NCBI RefSeq assembly: GCF_000715075.1
Contig: NC_134082.1
Coordinates: forward strand, 194,359,948-194,423,947
Length of the DNA stretch: 64,000 nucleotides
From: Nicotiana tabacum
Taxonomy: Eukaryota; Streptophyta; Magnoliopsida; Solanales; Solanaceae
Direction: 5' to 3'
Made by a program: the position numbers and the translations under genes. This document shows positions 43,880-55,584 of this stretch, in pieces (the first letter of the stretch is position 1; each line of letters begins with the position of its first letter). The notes under the pieces are model-generated. The model was not told the DNA's origin, did not search any database, and was given only the letters and a program-made list of their open reading frames with translations.

Positions 43880-46800
43880 TAGCCAGGAGGCTGAGGCTTC
43901 AGATGCGGTCATTACAAGTATTATTCTAGTTTGTGATAGAGATGCTTCAGTGTTATTTGATCCAGGATCTACCTACTCGTATGTGTCATCTTATTTTGCA
44001 CCATATCTGGTCATGCCTAGTGATTCATTGAGTATTCCTGTTTATGTGTCTACACCGGTGGGTGATTCTATTATGGTAGATCGAGTCCAGCGTTCTTGTA
44101 TTATGGTGATTGGGGGTCTTGAGACTCGTGTGGATTTGTTGCTTCTAGACATGGTCGATTTCGATGTTATATTGAGGATGGACTGGTTATCACCTTACCA
44201 CGCCATCTTGGACTGTCATGCCAAGACGGTGACCTTAGCCTTACCGGATTTGCCCCATTTAGAGTGGAGAGGCACTCTTGGTCATTCTACCAGCAGTGTT
44301 ATCTCGTATGTGAAGGCCCGACATATGGTCGAGAAGGGGTGTTTGGCCTATTTGGCATATGTTCGTGATTCTAGTGCTTAGGTTCCCTCTTTTGATTTTG
44401 TGCCCGTTGTTCATGAGTTTCCTAAGGTATTCTTTTCAGACTTGCCGAGTATGCCACCCGACAGGGATATTGATTTTTGCATTGATTGGGCTCTGGGCAC
44501 TCAGCCCATTTCTATTCCATCGTATCGTATGGCCCCGCCTGAATTGAAAGAGTTGAAGGAGCAGTTGCAAGACTTACTTGAGAAGGGTTTCATTAGGCTG
44601 AGTGTTTTGCCTTGGGGTGCGCCGGTGTTGTTTGTTAAGAAGAAGGACGGATCAATGAGAATGTGTATTGATTACTGGCAATTAAACAAAGTTACAATCA
44701 AGAATAAGTATCCATTGCCGAGGATCGATGATTTGTTTGATCAGCTTTAGGGTGCCAAGGTGTTTTTGAAGATTGATTTGAGATCTGGCTACCATCAGTT
44801 AAGTATTAGGGCATCCGATGTCCCTAAGACAGCTTTCCGCACTCGGTACGGGCATTATGAGTTCCTGGTCATGTCATTTGGGTTGACCAATGCCCCAGCA
44901 GCTTTTATGGATTTGATGAACCAAGTGTTCAGAACTTATTTGAACTCGTCCGTGATAGTCTTCATTGATGATATTTTGATATATTCCCGCAGTCGGGAGG
45001 TGCACGAGCAGCATCTTAGAGTGGTTCTTCAGACCTTGAGGGATTGTCAGTTATATGCTAAATTCTCGAAGTGTGAGTTCTGGTTGAGTTCAGTTGCATT
45101 CCTGGGTTATATTGTGTCAGTAGAGAGCATTCAGGTTGATCCGAAAAAGATTGAGGCAGTCAAGAACTGGTCTAGACCAACATCAGCTATAGAGATTCGG
45201 AGTTTCGTAGGACTAGCAGGCTACTATCGTCGATTCGTAGAGGGATTCTCATCTATCGCAGCCCCGATGACCAGGTTGACCCAAAAGGGTGCCCAATTCA
45301 GATGGTCAGACGAGTGTGAGGTGAGCTTTCAGAAGCTCAAGACAGCTCTGACTACGGCACCGGTGTTGGTTTTGCCCACAGGTCCAGGGCCTTATACAGT
45401 TTATTGTGACGCCTTTCGTATTGGGCTTGGTGCAGTGTTGATGCAGGATGGCAAGGTCATTGTATATGCTTCGCGGCAGTTGAAGATTCATGAGAAGAAC
45501 TATCCAGTTCATGATTTAGAGTTGGCAGCCATAGTTCACGCATTGAAGAGTTGGAGGCATTATCTGTATGGCGTGGCATGTGAGGTGTTCACGGATCACA
45601 AGAGTCTTCAGTATTTGTTCAAGAAAAAGGAGCTAAATTTGAGGCAGAGGAGGTGGTTGGAGTTGTTGAAGGATTATGATATCACTATTTTAGATCACCC
45701 GGGAAAGGCCAATGTGGTGGCTGATGCCTTGAGTAGGAAGTCAGCCAGTATGGGCAGTCTTGCTTATATTCCGGTCGGTGAGAGACCGCTTGCTTTGGAC
45801 GTTCAGGCTTTGGCCAATCAGTTTGTGAGGTTGGATATTTCTGAGCCTAGTCGTATATTGGCCTGCACGGTCCCTCGTTCTTCCTTATTGGAGTGTATCC
45901 GCGATCGGCAGTATGATGATCCCCATTTATGTGTCCTTAGAGATATGGTGCAGCACGGAGGTGCCAAGCAGGTTACCTTAGATGACAATGGAGTTTTGAG
46001 ATTGCAGGGTCGAGTTTGTGTGCCTAATGTGGATGGGCTCCGAGAGTTGATTTTAGAGGAGGCCCATAGCTCATGGTACTCTATTCATCCAGGCGCCGCA
46101 AAGATGTATCAAGATTTGCGGCAGCATTATTGGTGGCAGAGAATGAAGAAGGATATCGTTGCATATGTGGCTCGGTGTTTGAATTGTCAGCAGGTTAAAT
46201 ACGAGCATTAGAGGCCTGGTGGTTTATTTCAGAGGATTGAGCTTCCCGAGTGGAAGTGGGAGCGGATCACTATGGATTTCGTTGTTGTACTCCCACAGAC
46301 TCGAAGGAAGTTCGACGTAGTATGGGTCTTTGTTGATTGGCTGACCAAGTCAGCACATTTCATTCCTGTGGCGGTCTTCTATTCATCCGAGAGGCTAGCT
46401 GAATCTATGTCCGGGAGATTGTTCGTCTTCATGGTGTGCCTGTATCTATCATTTCAAACTGAGGTACACAGTTTACCTCGCATTTCTGGAGAGCAGTTCA
46501 GCGAGAGTTGGGCACCCAGGTTGAGTTGAGTATAGCATTTCATCCTCAGATGGACGGGCAGTCCGAGCGGACTATTCAGATTTTGGAGGATATGCTCCGA
46601 GCTTGTGTCATTGACTTTGGAGGCTCGTGGGATCAGTTTTTGCCTTTAGCAGAGTTTTCCTACAACAACAGTTATCAATCGAGTATCTAGATGGCTCCTT
46701 ATGAGGCTTTATATGGTAGGCAGTGTCGATCTCCAGTTGGATGGTTTGAGCCGGGAGAGGCTCGATTGTTGGGTACGGATCTAGTTTGGGAGGCTTTAGA

Positions 46801-47359
46801 CAAGGTCAGGATTATTCAGGATAGGCTTCGTGCAGCTTAGTCCAGACAAAAGAGTTATGCAGACAGCAAGGTTCGAGATGTGGCTTTTATGGTTGGAGAG
46901 CGGGTATTGCTCCGAGTGTCGCCTATGAAGGGCGTGATGAGATTTGGGAAGAAGGGCAAGCTTAGCCCTAGGTTCATTGGCCCGTTTGAGATTCTTGGTC
47001 GAGTGGGAGAGGTGGCTTATAGACTTGCATTGCCGCCGAGCTTATCATCTGTGCATCTAGTATTTCATGTGTCCATGCTCCGTAAATATCACGGCGGTAC
47101 ATCCCACGTGTTAGATTTCAGCACTGTCCAGTTGGACAAGGACTTGTCTTAAAAGGAGGAGCCGGTGGCTATTCTAGACCGGCAAGTTCGTCAATTGAGA
47201 TCAAAGAGTTTTCCTTCTGTTCGTGTTCAGTGGAGAGGTCAGCCTCTTGAGACATCGACCTGGGAGTCCGAGTCTGATATGCGAAGCCGTTATCCCCATC
47301 TTTTCCCCAACTCAGGTACTTCTTTCTTTTGTCCGTTCGAGGACGAACGATTGTTTTAG
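43880..47359 (+). pseudogene. Gypsy-2 pol pseudogene: protease, RT, RNase H, integrase, chromodomain
   Basis: Protease at about 43930-44270 ('[19 protein letters not shown]', 'VILRMDWLS'). RT spans about 44510-45240 with '[20 protein letters not shown]' and '[14 protein letters not shown]'. The long open block 44760-46211 covers most of RT, RNase H ('[16 protein letters not shown]', where the usual Ser is Phe) and the integrase zinc finger ('[11 protein letters not shown]', 'CLNCQQVK'). The integrase core has the first Asp (MDFVVV), but the second reads 'SIISN' followed by a TGA at 46460, where relatives have SDRGTQF, so catalytic Asp is Asn. Chromodomain at about 47200-47310 ('VRVQWRGQPLETSTWES', 'MRSRYPHLF'). 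Gln-to-stop changes at 44379, 44748, 46209, 46688 and 46838. Confidence 0.92.
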
Positions 47360-47361
47360 AG

Positions 47362-47411
47362 GTGGAGAATTTGGGTCATCACTTGTTTTAAAACGAAACT
47401 TCCGTGTTTGG
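47362..47411 (+). repeat. Gypsy-2 polypurine tract and 3' LTR stub
   Basis: AGGTGGAGAA is the polypurine tract. About 40 bp of LTR follow (gggtcatcacttgttttaaa), matching 39169 onward, with the first ~10 bp of the LTR altered. At 47411/47412 the sequence changes abruptly to Copia-3-type coding DNA, so about 2.9 kb of 3' LTR is deleted or was never duplicated here. Confidence 0.8.
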
Positions 47412-48249
47412 AAGCCAACTCAGCATGTGCATGAAGGTCAATCACTTCAAGAAGAATCTGACACAGTCCCTAGTGAGGAACTTGCCCAAGTTGAAGAAGA
47501 AGACACTGACACTACAGCAGGTGACAATTGTCATGCAACTACAGGAGATAACATTGGTCATGATTTGGATGCTGGGGTGAAAAATGAAGCAAGTTTAAAG
47601 TTAGAATTAGAAATGGAAAATGGAGCCTCATCAGCTGAAGTGCCTATGCATGAAGAATTACATGAATAACCTGTCACAAGTTCAGAGTTTGTAGCTGCAA
47701 GGAGGTCTACTAGAGGAGTTAAGCCTCCTATATGGCACAAGGATTATGTCACTGGTTGGACTCCTTCCAGGGGTCTTACTCACTCTATCACTAATCATGT
47801 TCAATATTAGCATCTACCAGCTCATTATCAGTCTTATTTGACAGAATTCTCCAACAATATTGAACCTTCTTCCTTTAGAGAAGCATCACAAGATGACAGA
47901 TGGGTTGATGTCATGAAACAAGAGATACATGCTTTTGAGGAAAATAATATATGGGAAATAGTTGACTTGCCATCAAGAAAGAAACCAATAGGCTCAAAAT
48001 GGGTTTACAAGATAAACTACAAAGCTAATGGGGAGATAGACAGATTCAAAGCTAGATTGGTTGCAAAGGACTACACACAACAAAAAGCTCTAGATTATCA
48101 TGAGACATTCTCTCTTGTTGCCAAGATGGTTATAATCAGGACTGTCATCAATTTAGCAGCTTCTGAAGGATGGAACATCTATCAAATGGATGCCAACAAT
48201 GCATTCTTGCAAGGTGACCTTATATAAGATGTCTACATAGACCTGCCAC
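47412..48249 (+). pseudogene. Second fragment of the Copia-3 family (linker and RT start)
   Basis: Aligns to 37105-37945 of Copia-3 over its whole length with roughly 7% differences by eye. It encodes the acidic linker ('EELAQVEEEDTDTTAGDN') and RT start ('QDDRWVDVMKQEIHAFEENN', 'FKARLVAKDYTQQKALDY', 'NIYQMDANNAFLQGDLI'). It has its own stops (47667, 47808). Its right end (…cctgccac) is where the Ogre-like element inserted. It is not a simple recent duplicate of Copia-3, because both copies carry private mutations: 37903 is TAA in Copia-3 but CAA here. Confidence 0.85.
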
Positions 48250-51200
48250 TGTGAGCACGTGATTTTCGCCCTATATGAGAATCACTCCCAAAAATTCAAA
48301 ATAAAACAATTTTCCTTTGTGTATAATGTTTGTATTTTTATGGTATTTTTGTATAATTATTTGTATTTTTGTCTGTGAATGTTTATTTGTTTAAATTAAT
48401 AAAAATATAAAATATGTCGCATTTTCATTTAGTATTTATTTGAGTTTGTTTTACAAAATGAGAAAATCAGAAGAAAAAATAATAATAATGTACATTGCAT
48501 TTTTAGCATTTAACGTCTAAATTGTGAGATTTTATCGTTAATTGCTATTTAAATATGCGATAATAGTTATTTGGAATTAATTAGTATTTTTTATAGGTTA
48601 ATTTAGTTTATAAGTTATTTTAGAATTTCAGTTTTATTAATTAGGAAGCAAAAGAAAAGAGAGCAAAAATACAAAGAAAAATCGGATTGGGCCACTTCTT
48701 CAATTTTAAACCACAAGCCCAAAAATGCTCCAACCTTCCCCTATGACTCGGTCCATTTCAAACCGGGTCGACCCAGTCCATAACCTAAATACCCAATACC
48801 CCCCCTATCTTACATTTCACAAAACAAAACAAAAAAAAACTAAACCTAAAACACTACCCCATCCGCCACCCCCCCCCCCTCTTCTTCTTTCTTCTTCTTC
48901 AAGCTCCAAACAAGCCATCAATGGCTGCCCTAGCCAACCATGGCTGCTCACCTTCACACACGCACACAGCAACACAGTAATGCACACAGCAACGCGCACA
49001 CATAGCAACACATACACACACACAGCTCTCATCGTCAACACCCCTCGAACCCCAGTCCGCCATCGCTGCTGGCCATTCTTCAACCTCCATTGTTGCTGCC
49101 CGTGCTTCTTCTTCTTCAAGATCGTGGTTGATGTTGCTTCTTCTTCAAGATCCATGGTTGTTTCTTCAAGTTCACGTTGCTCGCTGCTTCTTCTTCTCCT
49201 TCGCGGTCTGCTGCCCGTCGCACCCAGCCATGGCAGCGTCTCAGCTTCTCCCTGTTGGTCGCTGCTTCTTTTTCTCCAAGCTTCGCGAACTGCTGCCCGT
49301 CGCACGCAACAACAGCGTCACTGTTTCGCCTCGCGGCCATGGCTGCGATCACAAACTCCAGCTCGTTGCTTCTTCTCCGTCGAGTTGATGCTGCCATGGT
49401 CGCGTCACTGTTGGTCCCTGCTTCTTCTTCTCCTTCGCGGGCTGCTGCTGCTTCAGTTCACGTCATCGCCAAACACCCCTCCATCGAGCTTCGTCCATTG
49501 TTTAAGTTTCCGGGCAGATTCGAGTGATTTTGGTGCAATAATTGTTTCCGGACAGATTTGTTTCCGTTCGAGTTCGTTGTCGCTTCGAGCCAGTTAGTGG
49601 GTTTGAGTTTTATTTTGTCCGTATTTTTGTTTTGATATTCCCGGATCTAAAATCGATAAATGTTTGATTCTTGTTTTGTTCATGTGTTTTATTGGTTTAA
49701 TTTTTAATTGAAATTTAATTAATTACTTTTCAGTTTGTTTCATATGTTTTTTTTTTTTGTAAATAAAAATTGTTAGTTTAATTTTAATGTTGTTAGATTC
49801 AAATTGAAACTGTTAGTTTAATTTTAATATAAGAGAAATTGTTAGTTTAATTTTAGTTTAAATTTATAAAAAAAAAGGAATTGTTAGTTTAATTTTAATA
49901 TTGTTGGATTTAGTTTAATCGCTCGAATCATCCGTCTTTTGTTGATTAGTTTAGATTAAATTCGTGTTCATATTTTGGTTGAAGTTCGTTCTTTATCGAG
50001 TGATTTAATGTGAATTTATGTTTTAAATGCTTGATTTAATTTGAATATTCATCTTGGTTGTAATGTTGTTGGATTTAGTTTAAAGATTAATTGGTTATTG
50101 AATTTAGAAATTCAAATCTACTTGTTGGTTGTGTTCAATTTGTTAATATTGTTAAATCTGCAAATATATGTGTTGTTAAGAATATCGTTCAGTCAAAATA
50201 ATTCTGATTGTTGATTTGTTGTTCATAGTTTAAGTTTGAATTCGTTGATTGAACTGGATTAAGGATTGGTTATAGCTGGTAATTTAATTTTAGGTTCTTA
50301 AATAATTTTTAAGTTGAACAGATTTTTGAATCGGAGCGTAACAGTAGTTTTAGGGGGTAAAACGGGAATTAACCAATTACAGATTATTTAATTATGGTGG
50401 GGACCAAATATAATGATAAAAGCAAAAAGGAAAAGGTTGGTAATGATGTCTTCTTTTCAAAAAGAGGGAACATGGTGACCCACTTTGACTACTTTTCAAA
50501 AGGAGGGAACATGGGGGCCCATGTTGACTACTTTTATTAAAGTAAAAGTGTATGTAATAATAAAAAGTTAAAGGGTGCACATAGTGGAAGAATATTGGGT
50601 TAATAAAGTAAAAAAAAGGGGAAAGAGGTAAAAGGGGTCTTGTTTTTGTATAAAAGGATGACTCATTTGACACTTAAAAAAGGGAGAATTTTGGAAAAGA
50701 AAAATTTCAGAACTAAAGAGGAGATAAGAACATACTTTTAATCTTGAGGAAGAAGATTCCTAAAAGATCCGAATACTATTTCCGTGTATTCCTGAGTGTG
50801 ATCTCTGCCTCCGGTTTGCTTCCGGGATTTTCAATTGGCTTCTTGAGTTAACTGTTGGTCCTTTGTAATTGCTTTATTGAGGGGTTGCTGGAATTTCTGT
50901 TTGGTTTTCAAGTCTACTGCTGGGTTTTCTGACTGCTGGTTGTTTGTTGTTGATGCGCTGTTTCTACTGCTGCTGATCCTATTCTTCCTTTCCTTCTATT
51001 CAAATACCAGGTACATGACTGTAATACTAGCTATTGCAAGCTCAAAAATGTGAAAGCATGAATATATGAAGAATGGAACTTTGAAGTTTTAATTTTGCTT
51101 TTTCTTCGTTTCTTTTACTGATTGTATTTAGGCTATTTCATGTATTACTGTTTAATAATTGGAATAAGAGAAAAATAACATAAGTTGGTCTTTAGTGAAT

Positions 51201-52331
51201 CAACTTGGCAAAAATGGGTTAATTCACTAGCTATGAAGGTTTTAATATGGTCAACAGTAGGTCAATCATGAATGGATAGTTAAATTTAGTTAAAGCCAAA
51301 CAAGACTAGATAATGTTTAAGTTTAATAAACTTTCTAATAAGCTTTAGTAATTATGGTTAAATCTAGTTTCAAATGGTTGTGAATAATTAATTCCAATAG
51401 TTTTTTTTATAAAACAATGCGAGTTTCGATCTAGCTATATTTGATTTCTTTTGAATATTAGTTGTCGAATTTCTTATTTTATTTATGATTTAAAATTTGT
51501 TTTTTTTTTATTTAGTAAAATTCCTTTCCATTAATATTTGTCTTAATCTAGCAATTAGTATGTTACGTTTTCTTAATTTTTGAAAGCTCCTAATTAATTA
51601 GGATTTTCTTTCTTTATTTTAGAAACAAATTTTAATAGAAAAATGTAGTCATTTTAGGATTGTTTTTTTTAAAAAAAATGAAATAAGTCTCGCCTAGTAA
51701 AACGTATAGATTGCGGGGCTCTCATAAATGTATGTATTAATTACTTAGAATTCGGGATCGGCCGCTTAGCGAAATTCACGGCTTTTTCCAAAAATAACCA
51801 CGCGCTAGTCGTTTTAGGCACGCATTCTAATAATTTTACCTTTTTAAACTCGGGTGTGCATTTCATGCGACCAAATCCAAATCCCAAAACATTGAATAAG
51901 ATGTGTTCCAGATTGTGGGTGCATTTCATGTGACGCAATCCAAAGACATGTTTTAAACGATGTTCACACCCTTAAAAAAAACTTATAATAATAAAAGTGG
52001 CTAAAAGTTAAAATTTGCACATAAGTTCATAATTGTATAAAATCAGATATTTAAGCCAAATATGACAGTTGAGCGACCGTGCTAGAACCACGGAACTTGG
52101 GAATGCCTAACACCTTCTCCCAGGTTAACAGAATTCCTTATCCAGATTTCTGGTTCGCAGACTGTTAACAGAGTCATTCTTTTCCTCGATTCGGGATTAA
52201 ACCGATGACTTGGGACACCATAAATCTCCCAAGTGGCGACTCTGAATTAAATAAACAAATCCCGTTTCGATTGTCCTTTAATTAGAAAAACTCCTTGTAC
52301 CCTCGCGGTGCAGGAAAAAGGAGGTGTGACA
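48250..52331 (+). repeat. Ogre-like 5' LTR (4082 bp)
   Basis: Starts TGTGAGCACGTGATTTTCGCC and ends GGAGGTGTGACA right before the primer site. Contains an AT-rich U3, a poly-C and CTT-rich stretch (48860-48905), an irregular CA-rich stretch (48955-49025), a TATA box at 50649, and a conserved end with an internal copy of the primer-site core (52234-52244). Open frames at 48725-49597 come from low-complexity Ser/Leu-coding repeats and are not genes. The inverse copy at 60170-64000 confirms the LTR. Confidence 0.88.
50649..50655 (+). promoter_or_regulatory. Putative TATA box of the Ogre-like LTR
   Basis: TATAAAA in the context ttttgtataaaaggatgac. The inverse LTR has tatatata at the matching place (about 61812). 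This would make U3 about 2.4 kb and leave a 1.65 kb R-U5 in the transcript leader. Inferred from position and sequence only. Confidence 0.55.
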
Positions 52332-52333
52332 GC

Positions 52334-52353
52334 TCTGGCGACTCTGCTGGGGA
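52334..52353 (+). other. Ogre-like primer-binding site
   Basis: TCTGGCGACTCTGCTGGGGA, two bases after the LTR end. It resembles the site reported for Ogre/Tat elements, which use a tRNA other than Met (tRNA-Arg in the best known cases). The tRNA identity was not checked. Confidence 0.75.
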
Positions 52354-53535
52354 GTTGGAGTGAGCCTAGAACCACTGGTTCAGGGTTAGAAATTCGAGCT
52401 TATGATAAACTGTTATAATGTTGCTTTATTATCTGATATTTTCATGTGATATGTGCTTAATGTGCAAAATGATGTTTTGTTACCGCTTTGATATTATTTG
52501 ACTGTATATATAAACTGTGTCGAACCCTTCTTTCTTCACCTCCGGGGATGTGCTTACTGGTTGAGACTCCCTATTCTGTTAGTGTCATACCCTGAAATAA
52601 AAAAAGAGGCTCGGACAAGTTACGAAGCCGGATGGCCTTTTGGTTTCCGGTAAGTTGCCCCCTCCTCGACTTGAGTTGTCCACTCGGGTACACAGTCTAG
52701 AACACCGACCCAGGTTTTGAACATATAATAACGTGACTTCATGCCGGATCCCTAGTAGGAACGCTTATTTGCATCACGTTGCATTTGACCTAGGGGACTC
52801 AACACAGGGGTTGGGTCCGTCTAGGACTAGCAACCTGAAATGAAAAGACCATCTTGACGCATCCTACTTGTGTTCTGTGCATTTAGTTGTTTCGGGCCCG
52901 CATGCTGATCGGCTTTTGAATATCGGGAATATTGTGAAAGTGAGAAAAAGAGAGAAAGAATAGTATGGAGAGTTAATTGCATATTTTCAGGAAAAAAACC
53001 AATGCCCAAATACTATCGAAACTATGCCAAAACTTTGAAAAAATGAAAAAAGAAAATGTTTTTTTTAAATAAGTTTGTGTTACTCAAAAGGGAAAAGAAA
53101 AGAGTCTTGTTTTAAAATAGTTCGGTTAATTTTCCCGAACTACGCTGGTTTGATTCTCACTGGATGTGAGATACGTAGGCAACTCTCATCGGGTCCAACC
53201 TTCCTTTTTGTAAAAAATAGCCAAAAAGTCTATTTTAATTTTCGTTATAAACAAGTCGGATGATGCCGTTTTTTGCAAAAAATAACCGAATGTTCCTAAG
53301 CAGGACGCTGAAAGGCTGACATTGCATAAACGGCCATCTTTGGTCATTATTTTTTATTTTTGACCGGTTGACTCTCGCAGCCTTAAAATCTTCGTTCCCG
53401 AAGTGCTAAAAGGCCGCATTTGAAAACCGAGTCCATCGTTTTGAAAAAAAAAATCTTGGAAAAGAATATAGATAGTTTTATTTTGAGTCAAATAAAAGTT
53501 TTTCGTTGACATAATCACCTTAATAAATGTGCAGG
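52354..53535 (+). other. Ogre-like untranslated leader before ORF1
   Basis: No coding domain in 1.18 kb. It contains the hairpin module at 53136-53200 and ends with an acceptor-like 'aataaatgtgcag' directly before the ORF1 ATG, suggesting that the leader may be spliced. Confidence 0.55.
53136..53200 (+). repeat. Hairpin/TACGTAGGCAA module, copy 1 (before ORF1)
   Basis: 65 bp starting cgaactacg and ending gtccaacc. The stem TCTCAC/GTGAGA (53155-53160 with 53166-53171) is followed by TACGTAGGCAA. Copy 2 at 55776-55840 has the same layout. Confidence 0.85.
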
Positions 53536-55584
53536 ATGAGCACAATACAAAACGAACCCTTTTAAATAATGACCAAGATCCCTTTTGAGTTGTAATTATG
53601 GTGGAATGACCTAGGCAAGGAAAGGCAAGACAAAGTAAAGAAGTATCTGAAAGATCACCCGGATTTACTAGACATCCAGCCTCGGGGTGATATTATCAGA
53701 TCATTGGTCACTTGCTGGGATTCAGCACACAATGTATTTCATTTCTCGGACTTTGAGCTCACCCCGACATTGGAAGAAATAGCGGGATACATCGGAAGTG
53801 ATGAAGGTCCGTTAAGGTTCAAGTACTTGATTGCACCCAGGGTCGTCACTGTACACCGGTTTTTGGATTCCCTAAAAATACCCCGAACATTTCACCACCT
53901 AGATTTTGCAAAAGGTTTCTGCAGTATCCGCCTCATATATGCTTGATACGGCCATGTGGGCGGGTTCAATAAGCCAGACTTCAAACTATGCAGTAGAGAT
54001 AACCGACAGAAGTGGGATGAACACAGGATGGTAGCTTTTATGATAGCTTTTTTGGGTCTTATAGTATTCCCAAGGAAAGACGGAAACATTGATTTGAAAG
54101 TAGTTGGGGTCGTCAGTACCTTGCTCACCCAAGATAAAAGCACTCTGGCGCCTATGATTATGGCTGTCATCTTCCGGGCTCTCACTGCTTGCCGAGCCGG
54201 GGGCGACTTTTTCAAAGGATGTAACCTATTGTTGCAAATGTGGATGACCGATCATTTATGCCACCGCTCCCAGCTCTTGGGTTACAGTTCGCCCGAGAAG
54301 ACTTGTATTGGAGAATTTTACACAAGAATCACAGGGGTTAGTCTACCCGAGGGAGTCACAGCTTGGACTTCATTCTTCCAAACTCTCACTGCCAGCCAAA
54401 TCCAGTGGACGCTCGGATGGTTGCCTGTTGAGGAAATCATATACATGCCGGCAACCAGGCCCCACTTTCTGTTGATGGGACTTAAAAGCATCCAACCCTA
54501 TGCACCGTATCGGGTTTTGAGGCAACTTGGGAGGTATCAAGTAGTGCCGAGAGATGAAGACTTGAGTACCCAAGTGGTTGAAATCAGTCCTGACGGTCGG
54601 TTCCCCGAAGAAGAAGTTCGCCAGATCTGGAGTGAGTGTCAACATTTGACGGCAAATACTTGTGTGTTGGATAGGGATAAAGGAGAAGTTTCCCCGGGGT
54701 ATCACGCTTGGTTCAGAGGTGACATGTCCTGCGGGAGACTAGCTAAAAAACCTCATCTCAAAGATTTCGTTGAGTCATCCCAGGAGCAATGGAACTAGTT
54801 AGCAAAGGAAAGGGGTTATCGGGCGGAGATCGGTGAGTTGAAGCAACAGGTTGAAAGTCTGAAATTCGATAATAGTATGCAAGTTGCTGCGGATCGAGGT
54901 GAAAAGAATAGATTGGCCCAAGAAAATGAAGAACTTAGGGCCCAAATCCAGAAATTGAGAATGGCTCCTGATAAACAACCAAGGAGTCGATTAGATGAGC
55001 AGTTGATAAAAGGGCTGAAAAATGAAGTCAGAGAATAGCGGGATGGTTTAGAAAAGTCTGAGAACGTCATGGCAGAGCTCAAACCACAGTGGGGTACAAG
55101 AGCAGATAAGCGTCGCCGACACTTGAATCAATTGAAACGCGACCACGAGAAAACTGTTGCCAATATGAAGAGAAAGGTGGCTACACTTGAGGGTAAAGTA
55201 GTTAAGCAGGCTGAGGATTTCCAAATTGAGAGCAGACACTGTTACGACTTTTTGGCCCAAATAGAGGTAGAAGTGCAACAACTGAAGAATCAGAATATGC
55301 AGGATTCTCAGGCATTAAAAACATGCAGTGATCAGATAAAACGCCTGCTTATAGAAAAGAAGCAAGCAAGGGACAAGATTAGAGCCATTGCCCGCGCCAT
55401 TTTTAGAAGATGTCGCGCTTGTGAAGACATGACCCATGCTACGTTTGTCTCAGCAGTGCTAATCTATGTGAAACGGACCATGAATGAATTAGACCAACTC
55501 AAAAGGGATTTGGAACCTAGGCCCGCGGCGAGGCCGAACGATGCCCCGCGGGCACCCATATTTGAAGCTTTAGAGTATGTGTAG
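53536..55584 (+). pseudogene. Ogre ORF1 pseudogene (plant-mobile-domain-like N-terminus, coiled-coil C-terminus)
   Basis: The ATG at 53536 follows an acceptor-like CAG. One frame runs to 55584 apart from stops at 53563, 53593, 53944, 54796 and 55036, most at positions that look like former Gln or Arg codons. The N-terminal domain (about 53600-54760) contains 'DSAHNVFHFSDFELTPTLEE', 'YGHVGGFNKPDFKL', 'WMTDHLCHRSQLLGYSSPEK' and 'WTLGWLPVEEIIYMPATRPH', resembling the plant-mobile-domain-like region (DUF7745-type) annotated in Ogre ORF1. The C-terminal part (54830-55510) is a long heptad-rich coiled coil ('RLAQENEELRAQIQKLRM'). Its biochemical role is not known. Placement upstream of gag is diagnostic for Ogre. 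Confidence 0.82.

Larger units (their letters stand above)
39155..47411 (+). mobile_element. Gypsy-2: family-A Ty3/Gypsy chromovirus with nearly complete loss of the 3' LTR
   Basis: 5' LTR 39155-42130, primer site 42134-42145, gag, protease, RT, RNase H, integrase, chromodomain, polypurine tract and about 40 bp of 3' LTR, where the sequence switches to a Copia fragment (47412). The same family as the LTR at 1-1677, in opposite orientation. The protein is related to Gypsy-1 along its whole length but the LTR is different. Confidence 0.92.

Noticed and set aside
48725..49597. 290-codon frame in the Ogre LTR
   Set aside because: Made of CTT- and CA-rich low-complexity sequence in U3, with Ser/Leu/His runs, no domain, and broken in the inverse LTR copy.
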